Source of the DNA: Myxococcaceae bacterium
Lineage (GTDB): Bacteria > Myxococcota > Myxococcia > Myxococcales > Myxococcaceae
DNA length: 51,840 bases
Direction: 5' to 3'
Assembly (NCBI GenBank): GCA_025459425.1
Contig: JALOQF010000006.1
Span: forward strand, 1-51,840
The notes beneath the pieces are model-generated. The model saw only the letters and a program-made list of their open reading frames with translations, did not search any database and was not told the origin of the DNA. This document shows, one piece after another, positions 1 to 8,424 of this stretch (position 1 is the first letter of the stretch; each line of letters begins with the position of its first letter). Made by a program: the position numbers and the translations under genes.

Positions 1-25
1 CCCAGCACCGCGAAGCGCAGCGCCG

Positions 26-898
26 TCACGTCGAGCGCATCCAGTCTTCCAGGCGGTGCAACAGGCGCCGGCGCTCGGGGCCGAACACCGGCACCAGGGG
101 GTACGCGTGGGGCAGATCGGCGGCCTCGTCGTGCGTCACGTGCACACCCGCGGCTCGCGCCTTCGACACGAAGTCGGCGATCTCACCGCGGAAGGCCTCC
201 TGCCCGCCGCTGGCAAGGAAGATCGGCGGCAGGCCGGCGAGGTTCGCGAAGAGAGGCGAGGCGCGTGGGTCGTCGGGCGTGGTGCCCGCCAGGTACGCCG
301 TCGCGAGGCGGCGCATCACCTCGGCCTCGAGGTAGTCGTGGGGCGCGTCGTCGACGGTGGGGGAGCGGCAGGTGAGGTCGAGCCACGGCGACAGCAGCAC
401 CAGCCGATGCACCTGCGCGGGCCGCTTCGCCAGAAGCGCCCCCAACGCCAGCGTGCCGCCCGCCGAGTCTCCAGCGAGCACCACGTCGTCGGTCTCGGAC
501 ACCACGGCGTCGAGCACCGTGGTGACGTCGTCGAGGCCAGCGGGAAACGGGTGCTCGGGCGCGAGCCGGTAGAGCGGAAAGACGGTGCGCCGGCCGAGCG
601 TCGTGGCGAGCGAGCGCAAGAGGTACGCGTGCGTGGCGAACGAGCCGCCGTGAAAGCCGCCGCCGTGCACGTAGACGAGCAGGCCGCGCGAGGCGCCGTC
701 GGGCAAGAGGAGCCTGCAGGGCACGCCGCCCACGACGGCGTCAGATTCCTTCACCTCGGGCCACGGCATCGAGCGCGAGGCGGCGTCGAGCAGGGCACGG
801 GCGCGCTGTGGATCCTTCGGTAACAGCCGGCTCTGCTGGCGGAGCAGCTCGACCGTGCCCTGGATGCGCAGGCTCGGAGACGACGGGCGGTCGGTCAT
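26..898 (-). CDS. alpha/beta hydrolase, HSL (hormone-sensitive lipase-like) family
   Basis: Probable cytoplasmic carboxylesterase of 290 residues. It carries the HSL-family oxyanion motif HGGG at residues 78-81 and the nucleophile motif GDSAGG with Ser145. A late His sits in LPHAYPL near residue 264. The acid position reads GGQEAF, so Glu may stand in for the usual Asp. The ATG at 898 was chosen over an upstream start at 961 because AGGGAG lies just before it and the protein then begins in family style. It has no signal peptide. Short-chain esters are the usual substrates of the family; the actual substrate cannot be told from sequence. Confidence 0.85.
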   Translation of the reverse strand: MTDRPSSPSLRIQGTVELLRQQSRLLPKDPQRARALLDAASRSMPWPEVKESDAVVGGVPCRLLLPDGASRGLLVYVHGGGFHGGSFATHAYLLRSLATTLGRRTVFPLYRLAPEHPFPAGLDDVTTVLDAVVSETDDVVLAGDSAGGTLALGALLAKRPAQVHRLVLLSPWLDLTCRSPTVDDAPHDYLEAEVMRRLATAYLAGTTPDDPRASPLFANLAGLPPIFLASGGQEAFRGEIADFVSKARAAGVHVTHDEAADLPHAYPLVPVFGPERRRLLHRLEDWMRST

Positions 899-1059
899 GG
901 CGCTCCCTGATGCCGGGCCCGGGCTGCCGGCGCAATCACTTCCGTGTGAGGCCCAGGTCACGTCGAGAGGGCGATGAGGCGCGAGCCGGAGGCTCCCTGG
1001 CAGCTGGTGCAGCGCCGGCCGCCGGCTCCGTCACGAGCGCACGCCCGCTGAGGGGCCGC

Positions 1060-2235
1060 TCAGGGGTCTGGTGTCACCACCGACACGCCCGGGGCCAGCG
1101 TGTCGGCGTTCGCTTGAGTGAGCAGCTCGAGCGAGCCTGGGCTGCCGCGCAGCGTCGCGTTGAAGAGCGCGACGGCGAAGTGGTTCATGAGCGGCTGGGC
1201 CACCGCGGCGCTCGGAGCCGGCGGCGCGCAGCCATCGCTCAACACGCTGCGCACGTTCGCGCCGGGGATGTCGAGGCGAATGTTGTCACTCACCGCGGCG
1301 AGGTCGAACGCGCAGATGTCGGAGAAGGTGAAGTGCCCGCCCTCGGTGATGTCGAGCAGCCAGCGCGGCTTCTGCATCGCGGCCCAGGTGGGCGCGACGT
1401 GCTCGTCCCACTTGAGCGTGCGGTCCTTCCGCGCGCCCTGAATCATCACCGGAATGCCGAGGTTCGGCCGGCCCAGGTCGACGAAGAAGAGGTCGGTCGA
1501 CGGAGGCGCCTGCGGGACGATGACCTTCACGCGCTTGTCGATGGCCGCCACGCGCAACGAGGTGAGCGCGCCGAAGCTGTGGCCGGTGACGCCCACCTTC
1601 TCGGCGTCGACGAGGCCGTAGAGCGGGTCGCTCTCGGGCAGGCGCTGGTACGCGGTGATGAGGTACTGCACGTCGGCGGGCCGGGTGGCGATGCCGATGC
1701 CCACGTCCTGCAGTTGGTTGCGCACCGCGTAGTCGAGCGTGCCGCCTTCGTGATCCGGGGACACCACCACGTACCCGTGCGAGGCGAGCAGCACCGTGTA
1801 GAACGTCGACTGCCAGCGGATCGCGCCCTGGCCGTGGCTGAAGACGATGAGCGGGAACGGGCCGTGCGTCTTCGCAGGCGGCGCGTCGCGCACCGCCGGC
1901 GTCTCGAGCAGGGGCACGCCTCCGGCCGCCACCAGCATGGCGCGCTGCTCGTCGGTGAAGCGCTCCTTGATGTCGTAGCTGACGGTGGGCTGGCCCTTCG
2001 TGTCCTGCGTCGCCGGGTACCAGATCTCGGTCACCAGCAGCCGGGGTGTGCCGTCGGGCTTGGGGCGCCGCCGGTCTTCGTAGGTGACGGTGCGCACGCC
2101 CACCTGGAACGGGCCGAGCGCAGCGGGGTTCGGGGCCGCCGTTGGGCCCGCCGGCGCGAAGGGGAGGGGATCGACCGGCGCGGGCGTGCCGCAGCCGACG
2201 ACGACCAACAGCCCGAGCAGGCAGGCACCGCGCAT
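1060..2235 (-). CDS. lipoprotein alpha/beta hydrolase (PAF-acetylhydrolase / dienelactone-hydrolase-like)
   Basis: Predicted lipid-anchored hydrolase of 391 residues. It opens with a short hydrophobic signal ending in the lipobox VVVGC. The body shows FSHGQG (oxyanion region), the nucleophile elbow GHSFGA, and a late GGHFTF that can supply the catalytic His. This arrangement is typical of PAF-acetylhydrolase and polyester-hydrolase relatives. The start ATG overlaps the stop of the upstream nucleotidase-like gene by one base (TGATG), so the two are translationally coupled and both products are envelope lipoproteins. The substrate is unknown. A longer reading frame extends upstream but has no signal peptide and overlaps the neighbour, so it was not used. 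Confidence 0.82.
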   Translation of the reverse strand: MRGACLLGLLVVVGCGTPAPVDPLPFAPAGPTAAPNPAALGPFQVGVRTVTYEDRRRPKPDGTPRLLVTEIWYPATQDTKGQPTVSYDIKERFTDEQRAMLVAAGGVPLLETPAVRDAPPAKTHGPFPLIVFSHGQGAIRWQSTFYTVLLASHGYVVVSPDHEGGTLDYAVRNQLQDVGIGIATRPADVQYLITAYQRLPESDPLYGLVDAEKVGVTGHSFGALTSLRVAAIDKRVKVIVPQAPPSTDLFFVDLGRPNLGIPVMIQGARKDRTLKWDEHVAPTWAAMQKPRWLLDITEGGHFTFSDICAFDLAAVSDNIRLDIPGANVRSVLSDGCAPPAPSAAVAQPLMNHFAVALFNATLRGSPGSLELLTQANADTLAPGVSVVTPDP

Positions 2236-3770
2236 CACTTCGCCCCCAGCAGGCCCTCGAGGGGCCGCTTCTCGTCCGACTTCTTCGCGGCCGTCCACTC
2301 GATGAGCGCGGCCTGCCACGACGTCTTCGTCTCGAGGGGCGCGGGGTCGGCCTTGTTGAGCGCGAAGCCATCGCCGCCGAGGTACAGGTAGTCCGTCGTC
2401 GCCACCGAGTACGTCTTCTTCGGGTCGATGGCCGTGCCCTTCGCGTCGACCCACCCGTCGCCTTTGGGCTTCACTCCGGCGACGCGCGCTTCGGTGTTGC
2501 CAAGCGCCGTCAGCAGCGCCTCGCCCGTCAGCTTCACCACCACCACCTGGTTGTCGAACGGCACCAGGTCGTACACCGAGGCCTTCGTCACCGGGCCCGG
2601 CGGGAGCGCCTGGCGCACGCCCTTGCGGTTGAGGAGCGCGACGTCGGCCTGGAACTGCTCCTTGAGCGCCGTCGTCAGCCACTGCGTCATCTCCTTCGAC
2701 TCCTGGCCCAGGCCGGCCTTCGTGAAGCCGATGGTGCCGCCGAGCGCGTCGTCGAGCTTCTTCTTCCACCCATCGACGAGCGCCTTCGCCTGCGGCTCTG
2801 CGGCCGGCGCGCCGTCGCCGCCCACCACCTCGACGGTCGACACCGCGCTCGTCACCTGCACGGGCGTCGACGAGAGCGTCACCGTCACGGCCACCTTCGC
2901 GTACGACGACCAACGGCTGCCCGGGTACACCAGGCGCGTGCCGCCCACCGAGTCGGGGAACGGGCCGTCGCACCGCCGCCCGGCGAAGAAGGTGAGGCCG
3001 AAGTCGGCGTGCTTCTCGAGAATGGCCGGCGCGTCGTTGAGGCAGCCGTCGCTCACCACGCCGATGACGTGGGGGTTCGCCTTCTTCACCTCGGCGAGCA
3101 CCTCGGTGAGGGCCGCGGTCTCGTCGACCGCCTCGAGCCCCTTCATGCGGCCGGGCATCGGCGTCACGGTGGCCTTGCGCGCAGCCAGCCCGATGATGGC
3201 CACCGTCACGCCCTTGCGTGACAGCACCCGGAAGTGCCCGAGGCCGAGCGCCTTGCCGTCGTCGTCCTTCGCCGCGAGGTTGGCCGCGAGGTACGGAAAG
3301 CCCGCGCGGGTGCGGTTGGCGACGAACTGGTCACGGCTCCAGTCGAGCTCGCGGTTGCCCAGCGCCGAGGCGGCGTAGCCCATCTGCCGCATCAGCTCTG
3401 CCGTCGGCTCGCCCTTGAAGAAGCTCGAGATGGCCTGGCCGTTGGCGTTGTCTCCGGTCGACGCCACGATGGTGCTGGCGTCCCTGCAGGGCGCGTCGCC
3501 GTTGGGCAGTAGCGGGCCGGGGCAGTGGCCTTCCTTCGCGACCCACCACCCGAGCACTTCGGCCGCGCCGCCGCGCGAGGTGCCCCCCTCGGTGACGGGC
3601 AGCAGGTACCCGTTCTCGGCGCCGGTGATGAGAATCGACACCGTCTCCTGCTTGAGCGTCTTCGCGTCGACGGGCGCGGCGGCGTGGGGTTCTCCATCGG
3701 GCGCCTGCTTCTTGTCGGGGCAGGCGAGCAGCGGCAGAGCAGCGAGCAGGGCGAGGGCGCGACGCGTCAT
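2235..3770 (-). CDS. 5'-nucleotidase/UshA-like lipoprotein with degenerate metal site
   Basis: 511-residue lipoprotein (LLAC17 lipobox) with the two-domain layout of UshA/5'-nucleotidases. The N-terminal calcineurin-like metallophosphoesterase domain covers roughly residues 43-300. The C-terminal substrate-specificity domain holds VYDLVPFDNQVVVVKLTG. STGDNANGQ (Asp107) and GN139 are retained. However, the canonical GNHE is GNRE (His to Arg140), the first DxH metal motif is absent (ITGAENG), and the later His motifs read VVSDGC and AGRRCDG. It is therefore probably a binding protein or an altered enzyme rather than a normal nucleotidase. It is coupled to the downstream lipoprotein hydrolase. 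The ATG at 3770 is preferred over one at 3788 because the signal peptide then starts MTRR. Confidence 0.8.
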   Translation of the reverse strand: MTRRALALLAALPLLACPDKKQAPDGEPHAAAPVDAKTLKQETVSILITGAENGYLLPVTEGGTSRGGAAEVLGWWVAKEGHCPGPLLPNGDAPCRDASTIVASTGDNANGQAISSFFKGEPTAELMRQMGYAASALGNRELDWSRDQFVANRTRAGFPYLAANLAAKDDDGKALGLGHFRVLSRKGVTVAIIGLAARKATVTPMPGRMKGLEAVDETAALTEVLAEVKKANPHVIGVVSDGCLNDAPAILEKHADFGLTFFAGRRCDGPFPDSVGGTRLVYPGSRWSSYAKVAVTVTLSSTPVQVTSAVSTVEVVGGDGAPAAEPQAKALVDGWKKKLDDALGGTIGFTKAGLGQESKEMTQWLTTALKEQFQADVALLNRKGVRQALPPGPVTKASVYDLVPFDNQVVVVKLTGEALLTALGNTEARVAGVKPKGDGWVDAKGTAIDPKKTYSVATTDYLYLGGDGFALNKADPAPLETKTSWQAALIEWTAAKKSDEKRPLEGLLGAK

Positions 3771-3820
3771 GGCGGCGGTCGATAGCACGCGGCCCGCGCA
3801 ACGGGCATCATCGCTCGCCC

Positions 3821-4504
3821 ATGGGCGGCCTCTACCTCGCGCTGTCGTGCCTCCAGGGCCGGCCGATGCGGCAGGCCTTCGACACGCTCGCCGCGCTGGG
3901 CGTCGGCGTGCAGCTCACGCCGGGCAATGAGCCGACGCCGGGGTTCGCCCAGCACGTGGCCGCCAGCGGCATCCCCACGCGCACGCACCACGGGTTCGTC
4001 TTCGAGCGCCGCGCCGGGAAGGTCTGGTCGGACGAGGGCGCGTGTCTGGCCGCGTCCGACAGCGTGCACCCGCCACGTCACGACAGCCCGGCGGCGAGTC
4101 ACTTCGCGCGCTGGCTCGAGGCGAACGCGCAGGCGAAGGTGCTCGAGACGATGTACCCGGGCTACTGCCTCGGCGCTGGAGCCGCCCTCGAGCAGGCGCT
4201 GTCGCTCGCGGTGCCGCTGGCCGTCGACGTCTCGCACCTCTTCATCCAGCGCACGGCCGGGGTCCTGACGGAAGGCACGCTGCGCCGGGTGCTCGACTCG
4301 CCGAACGTCGTCGAGGTGCACGTGTCTCAGAACGACGGCCGCCACGACTCGCATCGCCCGCTGCGCCGCGACAGCTTCGAGCTTGGCTGGGCCCGCGAGC
4401 GGCTCTCGAGTGGGCTGCCGGTCATCTACGAGGCGTACCTGCATCTCCTCTCCGACGACGCGCGGCGTGCGCAGCTCGAACTCGTCCGGCAGGCGCTCGC
4501 GTGA
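3821..4504 (+). CDS. TIM-barrel sugar isomerase/AP-endonuclease-2-like protein
   Basis: 227-residue soluble protein. The alternating hydrophobic strands, the segment VEVHVSQNDGRHDSH (about residues 165-179) and a late EAYLH resemble the metal-binding strands of xylose-isomerase-like / AP endonuclease 2 TIM barrels. Closely spaced His, Asp and Glu residues suggest a divalent-metal site. It is short for the family, which is usually 250-300 residues. It overlaps the next gene by four bases (GTGA), so the two products probably act together. It diverges from the nucleotidase-like gene across a 50-base gap. No specific reaction can be assigned. Confidence 0.65.
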   Translation: MGGLYLALSCLQGRPMRQAFDTLAALGVGVQLTPGNEPTPGFAQHVAASGIPTRTHHGFVFERRAGKVWSDEGACLAASDSVHPPRHDSPAASHFARWLEANAQAKVLETMYPGYCLGAGAALEQALSLAVPLAVDVSHLFIQRTAGVLTEGTLRRVLDSPNVVEVHVSQNDGRHDSHRPLRRDSFELGWARERLSSGLPVIYEAYLHLLSDDARRAQLELVRQALA

Positions 4505-6276
4505 CGACGCCGGCGCCGCCGCCCATCGGCTCGACGCCCTTCGCGCTGCGACGGTGGTCGCTCGAGCACGAGGTGCGCCCGCTCTTCCAGCGCGTCTTCG
4601 ACGAGCGGCCGCAGGTGCGCTCCGTGCTGTTGTGCGTGGCCCAGTACTGGGCGGACGAAGCCGACGACGCCGTGCATGGGCACCTCGTGATGTCCGCGCG
4701 GGACGTGCCCCGCTGGCCACATCGCTGCGCCGACGACGATCAGCCGGGTGATGGAGATCTCTGCTCGTACTGCGCCACGCAGGACTTCGACGACCCCCGC
4801 GCGCGCTGGGTGTCGTGGGACGAGAACGGCCTGGCGATTCGGTGCTGGCAGGCCTTCTGTCTCGAGGGCGCCCACCAGGAGGAAGACCCCAACCAGACGT
4901 CGGCGCCGGTGGTGCTCGGCCACCGCCACGAGCGCGGCGTCGCGCTCGACTTCGTGGGCCGGGTGGTACGGCCGTGGCTCGATCTGCCCACCACGAGCCT
5001 GCCGACGTGGTTCCTGCAGGAAGAGGCGTCGACGCCGCTCGAGCCGGTGGTGGTGACGCCACGGCCGGCGGACGAGGCGCCGTTTCGGCAAGCCATCGCG
5101 GCGGCGCCCTTCGACGACGGCAAACGGCTGGTGTTCGCCGACTGGCTGCAGCAGCGCGGGGATCCGCTCGGCGAGTTCATCTCGTTGTCACTGGCGCGCC
5201 CACGGAGCGGAGCGGCCTCGATGCGACGTCGCGCCCTCGTGCAGGAGCACGCCGAAGCCTGGCTGGGCGAGCTCGTCTCGTGCGTTCCGCCCGGCAGCGC
5301 CGACTTCTCGCGCGGGCTGTTGACGGGCGCGACCGTCTGCTTCGACGAGCAGAACGAGCCGCTCGCGTCGAGCCCGGCGTGGGCCACCGTCGAGCACCTC
5401 GACTTCGCCGACACCAGCCGCATCGTCTTCTCGAGGACGATGACGGCGCTCACCTCGGTGTCGGGCCTGCGTCGCGAGGGAGTCGCGGTGCTCCCGCCGA
5501 CGGTCACCCACGTCGCGTGCCGGCCCGAGGTCGCGCTCGCCGGTTTGCCACCCCAGGTGAAGGCCCTGACCGTCACGGTGCCGTTCTCGGAGGCGGCCCA
5601 CCGGCCGCTGCGGGCCATCATGGAGGACACGGAGCTGACGCGGCTCGAGCACCTGTTGGTCGGCTTCGAAGCGAACGCCGACGACGACAGCCGACCGCCC
5701 TGGGAGCTCGTCCGCGAGGTGCTGACGTGGGCGCGCGCCAGGGCGGTGTCGCTCGGCGGCTGGTCGCCGGGCCACCATCGGGTGGGGTTCTGGCTCGACG
5801 TCCGTGGCGGCGTGGGCCGGCTGTCGCTCGAGGGCCTGGTGGCGTTCCAGTCGAGCGAGGTGCGCGCGGGGCTGCTGCGTGCCTTTCGCGAGCGCGGTGT
5901 CGCGCAGGCGCCCGTGGCCGGGAACGTGGGTGCGAGCCCCGAGCGGGCAGCGCCTCGCATCGTCGCGGTGGCGAACGAGCTGTGGAACCCCTCGGCCGGA
6001 GAGCGGGCGTCGTTCGTTCGAGAAGGCTTCGTCGTCGAGGTCGAGGGGCCTCCACCGGCGCCCGAGCCCGAGCCGCTGCCTCCACCCGAGCGCCCACCAC
6101 CCCGGCCGCTTCCCCTCGTCGTCGATCCCATCTCGCGCGCGGTGTCGCTTCCCGTCGACGTGACGGCTCGATCCGTCGGTGCGAAGCCGGCGAAGCCCTT
6201 CACGCGCTGGTTCGAGCTCGCGCTCCTCGTCGGCGCCGCGGTGGCGTTGGTGCTGCGTGCCTGCGGCTCCGCCTGA
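4501..6276 (+). CDS. TIGR02996 domain protein with C-terminal membrane anchor
   Basis: 591-residue protein starting at a GTG that overlaps the upstream stop. The N-terminal ~185 residues form an unrecognised domain with several Cys/Trp pairs (CSYCATQDF, RCWQAFC). Residues about 190-235 (DGKRLVFADWLQQRGDPLGEFI) match the short TIGR02996 'repeat-companion' domain common in myxobacteria and planctomycetes. A Pro/Glu-rich stretch (about 515-545) follows. A single hydrophobic helix, FELALLVGAAVALVLRACG, ends the chain and would leave the protein tail-anchored with its bulk in the cytoplasm. Function is unknown. Coupling to the TIM-barrel gene suggests a common role. Confidence 0.7.
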   Translation: MTTPAPPPIGSTPFALRRWSLEHEVRPLFQRVFDERPQVRSVLLCVAQYWADEADDAVHGHLVMSARDVPRWPHRCADDDQPGDGDLCSYCATQDFDDPRARWVSWDENGLAIRCWQAFCLEGAHQEEDPNQTSAPVVLGHRHERGVALDFVGRVVRPWLDLPTTSLPTWFLQEEASTPLEPVVVTPRPADEAPFRQAIAAAPFDDGKRLVFADWLQQRGDPLGEFISLSLARPRSGAASMRRRALVQEHAEAWLGELVSCVPPGSADFSRGLLTGATVCFDEQNEPLASSPAWATVEHLDFADTSRIVFSRTMTALTSVSGLRREGVAVLPPTVTHVACRPEVALAGLPPQVKALTVTVPFSEAAHRPLRAIMEDTELTRLEHLLVGFEANADDDSRPPWELVREVLTWARARAVSLGGWSPGHHRVGFWLDVRGGVGRLSLEGLVAFQSSEVRAGLLRAFRERGVAQAPVAGNVGASPERAAPRIVAVANELWNPSAGERASFVREGFVVEVEGPPPAPEPEPLPPPERPPPRPLPLVVDPISRAVSLPVDVTARSVGAKPAKPFTRWFELALLVGAAVALVLRACGSA

Positions 6277-6440
6277 GCGCGAGGTGCGCTCCGGCGCGCG
6301 ACCGCCTCGAATCGTTCGATGCCTCCATGCGGGACGACGAATCGACGATGACGCTGCAGCGGGTGGTGGAGTGGCGTATCGAGCAGTCCGTACCGGGTGC
6401 GGTTCCGTCGAGACTCGACGCTGCTGGAGTGGGCGCGCCC

Positions 6441-6863
6441 TCAGTCGAGCTGCGCGGTGAGCACCACGCTGGCGCCGTGCGGGCCGACGACGGGCATCAG
6501 GGCCAGCTTCTGGGGCCGCGTCGCGAAGAACAGCATCACGGTGCCAGCCGCGAGGCCTGCGAAGCCGAGCGCCGTGATGACGATGGAGACCCGTTGGAGC
6601 GCGAGCGCTGAGCGTGCCTCCTCGAGGTCTCCCCTGGGCTGGAGCGTGCCATCGGGGTTGAGGTGCAGGCCGGCCCCAGAGCGCCCGACGAAGAAGAAGA
6701 CCCCTCCGGAGACCGTCACGGCACCGCCAAGGCCCACGAGCGTGAGCGCGAGCCGTTTCTGGCGGCCCCGTTCGGAGAAGGGGTGATCGCCCACCTCGAG
6801 GGCGCGCGCCGGGGAGGCCAGGAGGGTCAACGCGACGAACGCGGCGGCCGATTTCTTGATCAT
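6441..6863 (-). CDS. small membrane protein with signal peptide, unknown function
   Basis: 140-residue protein. It begins MIKKSAAAFVALTLLASPARA, a convincing signal peptide with an Ala-x-Ala-like cleavage site. Two further hydrophobic stretches (about 38-58 and 93-115) are separated by a charged segment. The ATG at 6863 is fixed by AGGTGGAG immediately upstream. The arrangement resembles small myxobacterial envelope proteins of unknown role. No enzymatic motif is visible. Confidence 0.65.
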   Translation of the reverse strand: MIKKSAAAFVALTLLASPARALEVGDHPFSERGRQKRLALTLVGLGGAVTVSGGVFFFVGRSGAGLHLNPDGTLQPRGDLEEARSALALQRVSIVITALGFAGLAAGTVMLFFATRPQKLALMPVVGPHGASVVLTAQLD

Positions 6864-6930
6864 CGCTCCACCTCGCGTCTGATCGCGCCACATCGCTGTT
6901 CCACCCTGAAGCACACCCGAGGAGCACACC

Positions 6931-7125
6931 ATGTCCACCCCGATCATGACCACCGAGCCCACCCGCACCTGGGACGGCATCGACCGTCGCGGCGGCGCCC
7001 CGAAGGCCCCGCTGTTCGGCGAGCTGCTGGTCGAGTCGAGCTGGCGCCCGTCGGACGTGGTGCCCGCGGCGAGCGAAGGCTGGCTGCGCGCGTTCGGCTA
7101 CGCGAAGGATCGCCGCGAGAAGTGA
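6931..7125 (+). CDS. small conserved-looking protein of 64 residues
   Basis: Short soluble protein, divergent from the preceding membrane protein. GAGGAG lies 6 bases before the ATG. The composition is polar, with no Cys, no signal peptide and no membrane segment. It contains TWDGIDRRGG near residue 13 and LFGELLVESSWRP in the middle. Its stop lies 6 bases from the convergent thioredoxin-like gene. It is unrecognised; the ribosome-binding site and codon use are what support it. Confidence 0.55.
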   Translation: MSTPIMTTEPTRTWDGIDRRGGAPKAPLFGELLVESSWRPSDVVPAASEGWLRAFGYAKDRREK

Positions 7126-7131
7126 GCGGCG

Positions 7132-8391
7132 TCACGGCGCCTTCGGAGCGTCGAGCGCGGTGAGCTGACGCTCGAGGGCCGAGAGCTTCTTCTCCGGGCG
7201 CTGGGCGGTCGGCAGCGAGCGGCCGTACTTCACCGCCTCTTGCAGCGACTTCTTCTGCCCCGCGGCGTCGCCCTTCGCCGAGAGGATCGCCGCCTGCACC
7301 TCGAGCAGGCGGATGCGGCGCGGGCCGCCCGTGTTCTTCGAGAGCGCGCGGCCGATCGCGGCTTCGGCCTGCGGGAGCTGGTTCAGCTCCTTGTGCGCGA
7401 GCGCGAGCCGGGCCGGTGGGTTGAAGTCCTTCGGCAGGTCTTTCTCCGACTGCTCGAGCGCGGGAATGACGCGCTCCACCTGCTTCGACGCCATCGCGGC
7501 GAGCAGCCGGTGCGGATCGAACACCGCGCGCGCGGCCGGCGTGGGCGCCGCCTTCGCAGCCCCTTCGAGGTACTCGAGCCAGCGCTTGCCGAGGGCCAGC
7601 ACCTGCGCGTCGTCCTTCGCGGCCTTGCGCTCCTCGACGAGCAGCTCGTACAGGCCCGACACGTCGTCGGCCATCGCGCCGGGGAGCGCCGTCGCCTCGG
7701 TGGCCTGCTTCACCAGCGCCGCGGTGAGCGTCGCCTTGTCCTTGACCTCGGCTGGCAGCTCGAGCGCGCAGCCCAGGCCCCAGGTGAGCGCGTTGATGCG
7801 ATCGGACGTGGCGACGAGGGTCGCCGCCTGCTCGGTGGCGGTGCGGGCGCACGACTCGTACTGCTTCGAGGCGTGGAGCGCGCTCAGCAGCGACAGCGTG
7901 CCCCGCACCGAGGGGTCGCCCTTGAGGCCCGCGACGTACTTGTCGGCGGCCTCCTGCGCGCGGCCCTGCGCCATCAGCGCGTCGGCCTCGGAGATCGCGC
8001 CGTCCTTCCGGCGCGCGGCGTCGAGCAGGCCCTTCATCTGCGCCGCGTCGGCGCTGCCGATCCACTTGAAGACGAGCGTCTCGGTGGCCGGGTCGATGAA
8101 GAAGAGCGTCGGCCACACCGACACGGGGAACTTGTCGAGGAAGGGCGCGTTCGACGTCTTCTCGGTGTCGATGCCGGCGAACACCACGTCCTTCTCGAAG
8201 GCCGCGAAGGCCGGCTGGTTCAGCACGTGCTCGCGCATGAAGACGCAGGTGTGGCACCACGGCGCCCACGCATCGACGAAGAGCAACCGCTTCGACTTCT
8301 TCGCCGCGGCGAGGGCCTTCGCGTAGTCGTCTTCGATGACGGCGGGGCCCGACGACGCGGTCAGCGTGAGGGCGATCAGGAGCGCGTGCAT
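7132..8391 (-). CDS. secreted thioredoxin-like protein with helical-repeat tail
   Basis: 419 residues. A short N-terminal hydrophobic segment (MHALLIALTLTASSG) suggests export. A thioredoxin-fold domain follows (about 18-130) with active site WCHTC (Cys46, Cys49) and the cis-Pro strand VSVWPTLFF. The DsbD C-terminal or thioredoxin_7 families look similar. The rest is Ala/Leu-rich helical sequence resembling TPR repeats (for example ALAHKELNQLPQAEAAIGRAL). The likely role is periplasmic disulfide reduction or exchange, or as a chaperone. It lies 33 bases downstream of the lptG-like gene on the same strand and may belong to that envelope operon. Confidence 0.78.
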   Translation of the reverse strand: MHALLIALTLTASSGPAVIEDDYAKALAAAKKSKRLLFVDAWAPWCHTCVFMREHVLNQPAFAAFEKDVVFAGIDTEKTSNAPFLDKFPVSVWPTLFFIDPATETLVFKWIGSADAAQMKGLLDAARRKDGAISEADALMAQGRAQEAADKYVAGLKGDPSVRGTLSLLSALHASKQYESCARTATEQAATLVATSDRINALTWGLGCALELPAEVKDKATLTAALVKQATEATALPGAMADDVSGLYELLVEERKAAKDDAQVLALGKRWLEYLEGAAKAAPTPAARAVFDPHRLLAAMASKQVERVIPALEQSEKDLPKDFNPPARLALAHKELNQLPQAEAAIGRALSKNTGGPRRIRLLEVQAAILSAKGDAAGQKKSLQEAVKYGRSLPTAQRPEKKLSALERQLTALDAPKAP

Positions 8392-8424
8392 GCGCAGGGG
8401 TATGGCACAGCCGCCGATGGGCTG

